From Lentisphaeria bacterium UBA7640 (GTDB taxonomy: Bacteria; Verrucomicrobiota; Lentisphaeria; Victivallales; Victivallaceae), in assembly GCA_002483765.1 (NCBI GenBank), contig DLIO01000040.1, positions 1-27,695 on the forward strand: a DNA stretch of 27,695 nucleotides, written 5' to 3'. The position numbers were made by a program, and so were the translations under genes. Of the stretch, positions 1 to 7,654 are shown piece after piece. Position 1 is the first letter of the stretch. Each line of letters begins with the position of its first letter. The notes below the pieces were generated by a model. It was not told the DNA's origin. It ran no database searches and saw nothing but the letters and a program-made list of their open reading frames with translations.

Positions 1-190
1 AAATACGCCCGTAACGTAAATGAGATCAATGAGCCAGAGTTGCCTCCATCGCTCTAACGTTCATGAAAATGATGGTAAGACATGTGATGAAGGTATTGGT
101 TTAACACTAAGACATTGTATTAAGCGAAGAATGAAGCTTATTGTTTATTAGGGGTATTTGATAATAGCCAACGGTAGGAGGGGGATTTTA

Positions 191-769
191 ATGAACAAGT
201 TCTATATTGTTGTTATTGTAGCACTGCTTGGCAGTGGGGCTTATTCTGGGTCCATGAACTCTTCCGTAAAATCGGTGGCAGTCAGTCGAAACAGCCATAC
301 AATTCAAACGCGCTGTTCATTATGCGATGGCACTGGATTTTCCGCCAACAGCAAGGGCGAAAAAGGCAAGGGGACGTATACATGTAGCCACTGCAAAGGG
401 ACAGGAAAAATCGGAGGTCATTTTACTGCCGTAAATACTTCTGCAAACTCGGGAACAGTCAGTCAAATCAGCCATGCAACGCAAAGCCGTTGTTCATTGT
501 GCGATGGCACTGGGTTTTCTGCCAATAGCAAGGGCGAAAAAGGTAAGGGCACATACACTTGTGCTCATTGCAAAGGGACTGGAAAGATTGGAGGTTTTCC
601 TGCAACTGTAAACAGTTCGACAAAACCAAAAACAATCAATCAAAACATCCATAAGATCCAAGTTCGTTGTTCGCTATGTAATGGCACTGGATTTTCTGCC
701 AACAGCAAGGGAGAAAAAGGCAAAGGGAAATTCACCTGTACTCATTGCAAAGGCACTGGCAAACGCTGA
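191..769 (+). CDS. Secreted protein with three DnaJ-like zinc-knuckle repeats
   Basis: A 192-residue protein. The ATG at 191 is chosen because a strong AGGAGG lies just upstream (about 176-181); an in-frame TTG at 158 has no such site. The N-terminus (MNKFYIVVIVALLGSGAYSG) looks like a signal peptide. The rest is three tandem units with a 59-residue (177-bp) period, starting near 311, 488 and 665. Each holds two CxxCxGxG half-motifs (CSLCDGTG and CSHCKGTG) separated by a GEKGKG stretch, as in the cysteine-rich zinc centre of DnaJ. There is no J-domain, so it is not a chaperone of that class. The four cysteines per unit probably bind one zinc each. Spacers between units have diverged while the motif is kept. 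Function unknown; the gene stands alone. Confidence 0.8.
   Translation: MNKFYIVVIVALLGSGAYSGSMNSSVKSVAVSRNSHTIQTRCSLCDGTGFSANSKGEKGKGTYTCSHCKGTGKIGGHFTAVNTSANSGTVSQISHATQSRCSLCDGTGFSANSKGEKGKGTYTCAHCKGTGKIGGFPATVNSSTKPKTINQNIHKIQVRCSLCNGTGFSANSKGEKGKGKFTCTHCKGTGKR
311..766 (+). repeat. Three tandem 177-bp coding repeats
   Basis: Units begin at about 311, 488 and 665. Within the zinc-knuckle part most base differences between units 1 and 2 are at third codon positions (for example cgc/cgt, tta/ttg, aac/aat), so the protein motif appears selected. The linker of about 23 residues differs freely. The third unit ends with the gene. Confidence 0.8.
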
Positions 770-854
770 ATTATTCCATCGTTTTCCCGTTAATGCCATT
801 TTTTAAAGTTATTGCTTGATAAAGTGTGAAGGATGTCTTGTGGAGAGAGGAGAT

Positions 855-929
855 TGGTAGCGGGTACTGGATTTGAACCAGTGACCAATGGATTATGATT
901 CCACTGCTCTACCACTGAGCTAACCCGCC
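855..929 (-). tRNA. tRNA with CAU anticodon (Ile2 or elongator Met)
   Basis: Read on the minus strand, the cloverleaf is complete. The acceptor GGCGGGT pairs with ACCCGCT with a G-U first pair. The D-arm is GCTC...GAGC. The anticodon stem GTGGA/TCCAT encloses the loop ATCATAA (anticodon CAT). The T-arm is ACTGG-TTCAAAT-CCAGT. Discriminator A and an encoded CCA (855-857) follow. It is not the initiator, since the three G-C pairs in the anticodon stem are missing. The TCATAATC...TTGGTC..CTGGTTCAA pattern resembles the lysidine-modified Ile2 tRNA more than elongator Met, but the identity is inferred. Confidence 0.9.
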
Positions 930-1259
930 AACTTTGTGGAATAATTAAGATACTGCGATCACTAAATTTTACAAGTTGTTTTTTTAGGAAAAACCAATTA
1001 AATCTGTGGAGTAACTATTCATGTCTTTCAGGATAATATCTCCGCGGAATAAGAACCAGCGATGGTTTTAAAGGTGAAGAACAAACACCATAGCATTCGC
1101 TATTTCCCCAGCTCCCCAGCTCCCCAACTCCTCAACTCCTCAACTTTTCAACTCATTATAAATGGGCAAGTCCACTATTGTCCTTGCGGGATTATGAGCA
1201 AGTGTGCATCTTTGTGGCCTTTCTGAAATGGCTTTTCACAATGAAAGATATATATTAAT
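930..1259. other. Intergenic stretch, no gene seen
   Basis: Between the tRNA and the regulator gene no convincing reading frame is seen. It holds the octamer repeat at 1110-1157 and, next to the regulator, an inverted repeat at 1260-1274. The regulator promoter is presumably here, but no clear -35/-10 pair could be picked. Confidence 0.5.
1110..1157. repeat. Degenerate 8-bp tandem repeat, six units
   Basis: Six consecutive octamers: agctcccc, agctcccc, aactcctc, aactcctc, aacttttc, aactcatt. The pattern decays from left to right. It is noncoding and strand-asymmetric (pyrimidine-rich on the + strand). Such tracts arise by slippage; no role can be read from it. Confidence 0.75.
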
Positions 1260-1274
1260 TTTTAACGCTTAAAA
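1260..1274. promoter_or_regulatory. Candidate operator of the GntR regulator
   Basis: Perfect inverted repeat TTTTAA-CGC-TTAAAA, 20 bases before the regulator's ATG and next to its ribosome site. Position and symmetry fit autoregulation by a dimeric GntR protein. It is AT-rich, so chance is possible. Confidence 0.35.
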
Positions 1275-1294
1275 CTGATAAAGGGATTGTGAAG

Positions 1295-2335
1295 ATGCGA
1301 ACAATTGGTAGAGTGGCCAACCTTAAAGAACGGATTCTGCATGATATTCGTTCTGGAGCATTGCGTAGCGGTGATAAGATTGCTTCCCGGCATCAATTTA
1401 TGATGAGATATCGCTGTGCCCGTGGTAGTATTGATCGTGCCATCAAAGAATTGACTGATGATGGTTTTTTGTATTCGCGCCAAGGTGCCGGAACTTTTGT
1501 GGCTGAGCGCAATGAGAATGGGCGAAAAATCGAAAGAGTTTATATCGTTGGACAGTTTGAGCGAAGTTATCTCAATAGAGCTTCGTTTGAGCCCAGCTCG
1601 GTTGCTTCGGGAATTCAGAGTTATTTGGATTGTATGTTGTGCCGGATAGAAGATGCTGCAATGAACTTGAATACGATGGCGCGGAACGGTAGTGCGGTGA
1701 TTTGGGATCGTCCCGATTATCAACAGCTGTTGTTAATGGAATTCTTGCGCAAGGCGAATGTTCCGCAACTGCTATTGCATCGTAATTTTGGTGATTACGA
1801 GTCTATTTCGACCGATAGCCGCGCTGGTATCAACGAAGGGTTGGAGTGGTTAATTGAGCACGCTGGTTCAGAAATTGCCTATATTTCAACTCGAAATTCA
1901 TTAAAATATCCATATGTAATGGAACGAAAAATGAATTTCTTTGAATTGGCGATACATAATTCCGCAACAATTCCACCAGATCAGTTGTTTGTAGATTGGG
2001 AGCGCGAGCCTGAGTTAAGCATAAATATGGTTGCAGTAGCTGAAACTATTTTTAAGAATCCAAGGCCTTGTCGTGCGATTTATCTAGATTATGCGCCATG
2101 GTGCGGCGCGTTTTTACGTGAAGCCGCGAGATTGGGACGATTGCCAGGACGGGATTTTTGGTTACTGGTGTTTGATTCTGATGCCAGCGGATTTAAACAG
2201 CCTGGAGTAGCCATGATACAACAAGATCACGAGATATTAAAAAGTAAGATAATCGACTGGACGCTGGGAAAAAATGTGGCGCCGTTGAATTTTAAAATAA
2301 AACCAAAATTAATTAAAAACGAGGATGAAAAATGA
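1295..2335 (+). CDS. GntR-type transcriptional regulator with LacI-like sensor domain
   Basis: A 346-residue regulator. Residues about 5-70 are a GntR winged helix: LKERILHDIRSGALRSGDKI, then the recognition segment RGSIDRAIKELTDDGFLYSR and the wing QGAGTFVAE. The remainder resembles the periplasmic-binding-protein-like sensor of LacI/GalR or AraR regulators (VYIVGQF..., AVIWDRPDYQ, PQLLLHRNF, CRAIYLDYAP, PGVAMIQQD), so a sugar or related ligand is likely. The ATG at 1295 is preferred over the GTG at 1289 because AAAGGG (1280-1285) is correctly spaced only for the ATG. Its stop overlaps the next start as ATGA, so the dehydrogenase is translationally coupled and is its probable target. Confidence 0.85.
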   Translation: MRTIGRVANLKERILHDIRSGALRSGDKIASRHQFMMRYRCARGSIDRAIKELTDDGFLYSRQGAGTFVAERNENGRKIERVYIVGQFERSYLNRASFEPSSVASGIQSYLDCMLCRIEDAAMNLNTMARNGSAVIWDRPDYQQLLLMEFLRKANVPQLLLHRNFGDYESISTDSRAGINEGLEWLIEHAGSEIAYISTRNSLKYPYVMERKMNFFELAIHNSATIPPDQLFVDWEREPELSINMVAVAETIFKNPRPCRAIYLDYAPWCGAFLREAARLGRLPGRDFWLLVFDSDASGFKQPGVAMIQQDHEILKSKIIDWTLGKNVAPLNFKIKPKLIKNEDEK

Positions 2336-3441
2336 AAAAGTTACGATTGGGGTTTGTTGGAACTGGTGGAATGGGCAAAGCCCATATACAATCTGCAAAA
2401 GTGGCTAAAAATGTTGAATTGACCGCTGTTTGTGATATAAGAAAGGATGTGGCTGATGCTGTTGGTAAAGAACACAATGTACCGGTTTTTTACAATCACC
2501 ATGATTTGTTCAAATCAGGATTGATTGATGCCGTGATGATTGTAACGCCACATTATGCTCATACGACTGTGGCGATTGACGCATTTGCTGCAGGATATCA
2601 TGTTATTAGTGATAAACCGGTAGCAGTTCACAAAGCAGATGGAATGCGGATGCTTGAGGCGCAAAAAGCCGCCGCAAAAAAATTTGGTGTTATGTTCCAA
2701 CTGCGTACAAGTCCAGCCAATCAAAAATTTAAAAAATTGTTAGAATCTGGAGAGTTGGGGGAAATCAAGCGCATTAACTGGATAGTTACAACTTGGCTTC
2801 GCACTCAAAAATATTTTGACAGCGGTGATTGGCGCGCTTCGTGGCGCGGCGAAGGTGGTGGTGTTTTATTGAACCAATGTCCACATCAGCTGGACCTTTT
2901 TCAATGGTTTTTCGGTATGCCTAACAAAGTGACCGCCTTTTGTCATCTTGGCAAATACCATGATATTGAAGTGGAAGACGAAGTAACCTCTTACATGGAG
3001 TTTCAAGACGGTAAAACGGCGGTTTTTATCACTTCAACTGGTGAAGCGCCTGGGACAAATCGTTTGGAAGTTGTTTGTGATCGAGGGCGCCTAGTTTTAG
3101 ATGAAGGGGTGTTGACTTTTAAGCGCACCGAATCGTCGGTGAGCGAAATTATTGCAAAATCATCGGAGACTTTTCCCGCGGTTCCGATATGGGATGTTAC
3201 TATTCCGACGGCATCAAATGATATTTCGGCGACTGAGGTTTTTGAGAAGTTTGCGAATGCGGTGTTGAATGATCAAGAACCGCTGGTGAGTGGCGCAGAT
3301 GCACTTAATGGATTAGAACTTGGTAATGCGATGATGTTGTCATCCTGGCTGAAGAAAGAGGTTGAATTGCCGATCGATGCAGAACTCTACGAACGTGAAT
3401 TAATGAAGTTAGTCAAAACTTCGCGTTATAATCCGGCATGA
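2332..3441 (+). CDS. Gfo/Idh/MocA family NAD(P)-dependent oxidoreductase
   Basis: A 369-residue dehydrogenase of the glucose-fructose/myo-inositol type. The N-terminal Rossmann fold begins LGFVGTGGMGKAH (GxGxxG). The conserved loop is ISDKPVAVH near residue 96, matching the family EKP motif with D for E. The C-terminal substrate domain carries GEGGGVLLNQCPHQLDL, with the histidine usually catalytic. Family members oxidise a hydroxyl of a sugar, inositol or amino sugar with a nicotinamide cofactor. The substrate here cannot be read from the sequence. It overlaps the upstream regulator by four bases and ends in a convergent junction marked by palindrome 1. Confidence 0.92.
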   Translation: MKKLRLGFVGTGGMGKAHIQSAKVAKNVELTAVCDIRKDVADAVGKEHNVPVFYNHHDLFKSGLIDAVMIVTPHYAHTTVAIDAFAAGYHVISDKPVAVHKADGMRMLEAQKAAAKKFGVMFQLRTSPANQKFKKLLESGELGEIKRINWIVTTWLRTQKYFDSGDWRASWRGEGGGVLLNQCPHQLDLFQWFFGMPNKVTAFCHLGKYHDIEVEDEVTSYMEFQDGKTAVFITSTGEAPGTNRLEVVCDRGRLVLDEGVLTFKRTESSVSEIIAKSSETFPAVPIWDVTIPTASNDISATEVFEKFANAVLNDQEPLVSGADALNGLELGNAMMLSSWLKKEVELPIDAELYERELMKLVKTSRYNPA

Positions 3442-3510
3442 ATTTAATAACCTTTTGAAGACGTCAAAGTTATAGGAATCGAGATAAAAAATGACGTAAC
3501 TGAGGTTTTG

Positions 3511-3541
3511 AATTCACGCGCGCATAATGCGCGCGCGAATT
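3511..3541. repeat. Intergenic palindrome, copy 1
   Basis: The core at 3517-3535 is CGCGCGCATAATGCGCGCG, centred on A3526. An A/C mismatch follows at step 10, then AATTC pairs with GAATT, giving a 15-step stem with one mismatch. It lies between the convergent 3' ends of the oxidoreductase and tsaE. Its reverse complement is identical over 31 bp to copy 5. Confidence 0.9.
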
Positions 3542-3579
3542 AAGACGATATTTATGGCGTGATAAATTATTCTGTGATT

Positions 3580-4032
3580 TCAGGAAGAACTCTGAATATT
3601 GGTGATGGTTATTTTTCGTGAGTCATCGTCAATGTTTTCAATTTTGATATTGATGGTGTGCGGTGGCAGGATTGTTGAAATACGATTTGGCCATTCGATA
3701 ACAGACCATGATTCGGGATCATTGAGATATTCGTCAATGCCAAAATCAAGCGCTGCACGGACATCGTTAATGCGGTACAAATCCATGTGGAAAAAATATC
3801 CTCCGTCAGGGCAGGGGTATTCTTGAATAATAGTGTAAGTAGGACTAGAAACGGGTTCGGTGATGTTTAACCCACGGGCAAAGCCGCGTGAGAAAACAGT
3901 TTTTCCGGCTCCCAGATCGCCATTAAGTGCCACGACCGAACCACGTGGTAAAGTTTGGGCCAATGAGTAAGCAAATTGTTCGGTTTCCGCTTCGGAGTTG
4001 CTGATTATTTCTTTAATTATTGTGGTGTTCAT
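3580..4032 (-). CDS. tsaE: tRNA threonylcarbamoyladenosine biosynthesis ATPase TsaE
   Basis: A 150-residue cytoplasmic ATPase of the t6A-tRNA modification pathway, acting with TsaB and TsaD. Walker A is GDLGAGKT near residue 39, followed by VSSPTYTIIQEY, then HMDLYRI and the WSVIEWPNRI box, all family signatures. Length is typical. Its start lies 20 bases inside the 3' end of thiL, so the two are co-translated. TsaB and TsaD are not in this window. Confidence 0.95.
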   Translation of the reverse strand: MNTTIIKEIISNSEAETEQFAYSLAQTLPRGSVVALNGDLGAGKTVFSRGFARGLNITEPVSSPTYTIIQEYPCPDGGYFFHMDLYRINDVRAALDFGIDEYLNDPESWSVIEWPNRISTILPPHTINIKIENIDDDSRKITITNIQSSS

Positions 4033-4903
4033 AGCCAGTTTTTAGCCCTTTCAGTAAATTACGTCCATCAGAAGAGGTGACGCCAGCTCCAGATTCGAAC
4101 TGTCCAATGCGAGTAAGTTTGGTTTCAAAATTCCAATTGCGTTCTAACACTTCGGAAAAAGTCGGTGACACAGTAAATAACAGTTCATAGTCTTCGCCAT
4201 CGCTGAGGGCGGAGTTGATATCTGCTCCTGAACGCAGCGGAATGGCACTTAGATCAAGAATAAGTGCTAGGCTCGAGGCTTTGGCGATGCGTGACGCGTC
4301 GAGTAGCAAACCATCGCTAACATCAATCATGGCAGAACTAAAGTTTTTTGCTAAGAATTTCCCTTCAGGCAAGCGCGGCGTGAAATCGAGATGATGTTCT
4401 GAATGTAGTGAATTACCAAAGAAGCCGGTAGCGTAGAGCAGATCGCCAGGTTTCGCGTTGGCGCGCAAGCAAGCACGCCCAAGCGGACAGAATCCTAGGA
4501 TGGTTAGTGACATGACATCTTTAACCCCTTCTGCAGGAAGCGAACTGAGATCGCCACCACAGATTGAAACGTCCCAACGGCGGGCCTCCTTCTCTAATCC
4601 TTGATAAAATTTGTTAAACCATTGATCATCACTGCGGTTTGATGCTAATGCCAAAAGCGCATAAGTTGGAACGCCGCCCATTGCGGCAATATCGCTGAGA
4701 TTGCGTTTTAACAGCTTGGCGGCGATGCGTTCCGGTGCGATATTCGGATAATAGTGAATTCCTTCGGCTAATTGATCGACGGCTGCTAGCAGGCAAGTCT
4801 CGTCCAAGTCAATAACGGCACAATCATCGCCGGGGCCAGTGGAGATTTCGGGGCGTTGTTGGAATATCGGCAGGATTTTATTCAGGATTTCAATTTCTTT
4901 CAT
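4013..4903 (-). CDS. thiL: Thiamine-monophosphate kinase ThiL
   Basis: A 296-residue kinase that phosphorylates thiamine monophosphate to the diphosphate cofactor. Signatures in order: GPGDDCAVID near the N-terminus, DQLAEGIHYYP, LLKRNLSDIAAMGG, ICGGDLSS, the AIR-synthase-like glycine region KPGDLLYATGFFGNS, IDVSDGLLLDASRIA and DGEDYELLFTV. The ATG at 4903 (MKEIEIL) fits the family N-terminus better than an in-frame ATG 24 bases upstream; neither has a clear ribosome site. The gene overlaps the LRR gene's end by 14 bases and tsaE by 20, so it sits inside an operon. Confidence 0.95.
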   Translation of the reverse strand: MKEIEILNKILPIFQQRPEISTGPGDDCAVIDLDETCLLAAVDQLAEGIHYYPNIAPERIAAKLLKRNLSDIAAMGGVPTYALLALASNRSDDQWFNKFYQGLEKEARRWDVSICGGDLSSLPAEGVKDVMSLTILGFCPLGRACLRANAKPGDLLYATGFFGNSLHSEHHLDFTPRLPEGKFLAKNFSSAMIDVSDGLLLDASRIAKASSLALILDLSAIPLRSGADINSALSDGEDYELLFTVSPTFSEVLERNWNFETKLTRIGQFESGAGVTSSDGRNLLKGLKTGYEHHNN

Positions 4904-6317
4904 GATTTTTAACCGTTGTTTTAGCACGCAGCGATTGCGGGATTGACGTTTGTGATGGTAGATTTTGAAGATGAATTTTTTGTAATTTGGTCATTTGGGT
5001 TAATGGTTCTAAATTATTGATTGGACATTCCGAAAGCCATATTTCACGTATCGGAAGGGAAATTAATGGCTCTAGTGAAGATATCGGAGTTTTCTCTATT
5101 TTCAATATCTGTAAATTGGGCAGACCGGCAAGTGGTTTCAGTGAAGTTATTGGACATTGAGTGATGAACAGCGATTGGAGTTGGCGACATTGGGTAAGCG
5201 GTTCCAAACTGGTGATCGGGTTTCCCCCCACAAACAAGTGTTGAATTTTTAGTCCGGCTAGTGGTGCGAGGTTACTGATTTGATTCAGAGTCAAATTTAA
5301 TGTTTTGAGGTTTTGACATTGTGACAATGGTGAGATTGAGTTTAGCGGACAATTAATTAGCTCTAATTCTTGGACATTCAAAGTGGCCAAAATTTCCAAA
5401 TTGAGCGGTGTATCTGAGTTTATAACAAATAGTGATTCAATGCGAGAATCCTTCAAGAAATCAAGACTTTGTGGTGCGGAGATGGTCAGGGTTTTTAAGT
5501 TTTTTAAACGATTTAATGCCTGAAGATTAAGGGCCGGCGAAAAGCGCAATGAAACGGTTTTAACTGGGATTGGCGGCATTGTTTGTAAATCTAAGTCTGT
5601 ACAAGCATTGAGTTCAAGATTTTTTAGCTTTAGCGCATGACTCAAAAATGAAAAATCATCAATACCGGAACAGTACTCCAGTGTGAGTATTTCTAAGCTT
5701 GGCAATGTTGGAAATGGAACGGCGATAATGGCATTTTGGATGGAAAGTTTTTTGAGCGGCAGGTCAGCCAAAGCATTAGGCGCAAGAGTGCAAGATGCAG
5801 GAGTTAAAAAACGGATTAATAAATTTCGCAGATTTTTTTGTTGCTCAATTCCATTCAGATTGATTTCTGTGTTGCTGAATATCTGAAGTGATTCGAGTTT
5901 TAAATTGGAGATGAAACTAAGGTCGTCAAACTGCACACGGTCAAAAATTAGTTCGGTAATGGATAAATTCGTCAGGGTTTGAAGATTTGTCAAGCGTCCG
6001 CCTCGAAATAATAATCTCAAGGTGTTTGGCGCAGATGGCAACAATTCAAGAGTTCCCTCGTCCCATTGCGGATTATTTTCGCGGAATTCATCTATTATCG
6101 AACCGAGTTTCAAACGCACCGTTTCAGAAATTTGCGGTGCAGTGGAAGAACAAGCGGTTAAAAAACCAGCAATCAGAGCGACTGCGCAGATTTTAATTAC
6201 ATGACGTCGTTTAGTTTTGTTAAATATTATCGTGGAAATAATGGATGTTAAAATACACGCGAGCATAATGCGCGCGCGTATTTTAGACACAGAAATTTTC
6301 ACGAAATTGTGTGGCAT
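4890..6317 (-). CDS. Leucine-rich-repeat lipoprotein (SDS22-like repeats)
   Basis: From about residue 100 the protein is a run of 21-23 residue leucine-rich repeats of the LxxLxxLxLxxNxIxxLxPL type, for example LKTLNLTLNQISNLAPL and LQSLFITQCPITSLKPL. These usually form a protein-binding solenoid. A lipoprotein signal is visible: KTKRRHVIKICAVALIAGFL, then TAC-SS with the lipobox cysteine near residue 56. The start is unresolved. The open frame runs to an ATG at 6317, but palindrome 2 (6249-6285) lies inside that stretch and contains another in-frame ATG at 6266. No ATG/GTG/TTG lies between there and the lipobox, and neither ATG has a ribosome site. It is downstream of the aminotransferase and overlaps thiL. 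Confidence 0.8.
   Translation of the reverse strand: MPHNFVKISVSKIRARIMLACILTSIISTIIFNKTKRRHVIKICAVALIAGFLTACSSTAPQISETVRLKLGSIIDEFRENNPQWDEGTLELLPSAPNTLRLLFRGGRLTNLQTLTNLSITELIFDRVQFDDLSFISNLKLESLQIFSNTEINLNGIEQQKNLRNLLIRFLTPASCTLAPNALADLPLKKLSIQNAIIAVPFPTLPSLEILTLEYCSGIDDFSFLSHALKLKNLELNACTDLDLQTMPPIPVKTVSLRFSPALNLQALNRLKNLKTLTISAPQSLDFLKDSRIESLFVINSDTPLNLEILATLNVQELELINCPLNSISPLSQCQNLKTLNLTLNQISNLAPLAGLKIQHLFVGGNPITSLEPLTQCRQLQSLFITQCPITSLKPLAGLPNLQILKIEKTPISSLEPLISLPIREIWLSECPINNLEPLTQMTKLQKIHLQNLPSQTSIPQSLRAKTTVKNHERN
6249..6285. repeat. Intergenic palindrome, copy 2
   Basis: Core CGCGAGCATAATGCGCGCG at 6258-6276 with one change (A6262). Outer arms TAAAATAC and GTATTTTA pair over 8 bp with no mismatch, although the sequence differs from other copies. 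The stem is 18 steps with two mismatches. The element lies between the aminotransferase and the LRR protein and overlaps the possible N-terminal codons of the latter. Confidence 0.88.
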
Positions 6318-6334
6318 TTTTCTAAGTTATGCAT

Positions 6335-7513
6335 TCACAGCTTGGCGCAGAATTCCGCAAGGCGTTTAACCGCTTTTTTGATAGTACTATCATCACAAGC
6401 GTACGATAAACGAATCGTTCCTTCGGCACCGAAACCAGTTCCGGGCACCGCAGCGACTTGAGATTCTTCAATTAAGCGATCGCAAAACTCGACACTGGAG
6501 ATTCCAAATGATGAAATATCAATCATCACGTAAAATGCTCCGGAAGGACGAGGCGTGCTAATGCCTGGAACCTCGGCCAACAGGTTACAGATTAAATCGC
6601 GGCGCTCGGCAAAAATGAGGCGCATCTCTTCGCACTCTTTATCCGCTGCTTCTAGAGCTTTCAATCCGCCATACTGAGCGAAAGTCGTAGCATTAGAGGT
6701 TAAATGACTCTGGAGTGATCCAATTTTCTCGACAAGCCATTTTGGTGCGGTCAGATAACCTAAACGCCAGCCAGTCATCGCGTATGCTTTGCTGAAACCA
6801 TTAACCGTAATGGTTAAGTTGGCGATCTCGTCATTAAGCGACGCAATACTAACATGCGGTTTATCAGCGTCAAAAACTAGCTTTTCGTAGATCTCATCGG
6901 ACAAAACCATGAAATTGCGGCGCACCGCGATTTCTGCGATTTTTTCAAATGTTTCACGTCGGTAAACCGCTCCAGTCGGGTTGGAGGGTGAACACAAGAT
7001 CATTAATTTAGTTTTTTCAGTGACTGCAGATTCGAGATCCTTCGGGTCAACTTCGTAGTTGTTTTCCGGCAAGGTATTGACGAATACACAGGTGGCACCG
7101 GCTGCTTTGACCATTTGAGGGTAACTGACCCAGTAAGGGGCAGGAATAATTACCTCATCACCAGGGCCACAAAGTGCGGCGATAGCGATAAAAACAGAAA
7201 ATTTAGCACCAGGTGAAACTACAACTTGAGCAGCGGTAGTGTTGATTTTGTTGTCTTTTAGAAATTTTTCAGCGATGGCTTTGCGTAGTTCAATAATACC
7301 ATTTGCTGGTGTATAGGTGGTTTTCCCTGACAGCAATGCGTCGATGCAGGCTTGTTTGATGACTTGAGGGGTTTCAAAATCGGGTTCTCCGGCTGACATG
7401 ACGCAGACATCAACGCCTTTGGCTTTGAGTTCTTTTGCTTTGGCAGAGATGGCCAAAGTCTCGGATGCGCTTAAATCGCCCATGTTGCCAAGTGTGGTCT
7501 GGAGGTCTTTCAT
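6335..7513 (-). CDS. Class I pyridoxal-phosphate aminotransferase (aspartate/prephenate type)
   Basis: A 392-residue fold-type I aminotransferase. Signatures: GKTTYTPANGIIELRKAIAE, SPSNPTGAVY, VLSDEIYEKLVFD and the PLP-lysine box NGFSKAYAMTGWRLGY. This pattern is that of the 1-beta aspartate aminotransferases, which transfer the amino group of aspartate or glutamate and in several bacteria also use prephenate. The start is supported by AAGGAAG about 8 bases before the ATG at 7513. It follows tyrA on the same strand after about 140 bp, so a prephenate-to-arogenate role is plausible. It could equally be a housekeeping aspartate aminotransferase. Confidence 0.92.
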   Translation of the reverse strand: MKDLQTTLGNMGDLSASETLAISAKAKELKAKGVDVCVMSAGEPDFETPQVIKQACIDALLSGKTTYTPANGIIELRKAIAEKFLKDNKINTTAAQVVVSPGAKFSVFIAIAALCGPGDEVIIPAPYWVSYPQMVKAAGATCVFVNTLPENNYEVDPKDLESAVTEKTKLMILCSPSNPTGAVYRRETFEKIAEIAVRRNFMVLSDEIYEKLVFDADKPHVSIASLNDEIANLTITVNGFSKAYAMTGWRLGYLTAPKWLVEKIGSLQSHLTSNATTFAQYGGLKALEAADKECEEMRLIFAERRDLICNLLAEVPGISTPRPSGAFYVMIDISSFGISSVEFCDRLIEESQVAAVPGTGFGAEGTIRLSYACDDSTIKKAVKRLAEFCAKL

Positions 7514-7654
7514 AATTTGCTTCCTTTTGTGGTTTGGTTTTTATAGTTCGTTTTGGATTTCGGAATCTACAGCCCAAAAAGCCTATAATATAGTGACAAT
7601 TAGCTTTTTTACGAAAGAAAAAAAGATAAAAACTGAATTAAATTTTAAAGACCT

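Noticed and set aside
855..929. tRNA as initiator tRNA-fMet
   Set aside because: The anticodon stem lacks the three consecutive G-C pairs of initiators.
1262..1723. 153-residue frame antisense to the GntR regulator
   Set aside because: The sense strand encodes a clear winged-helix regulator, so this is a shadow frame.
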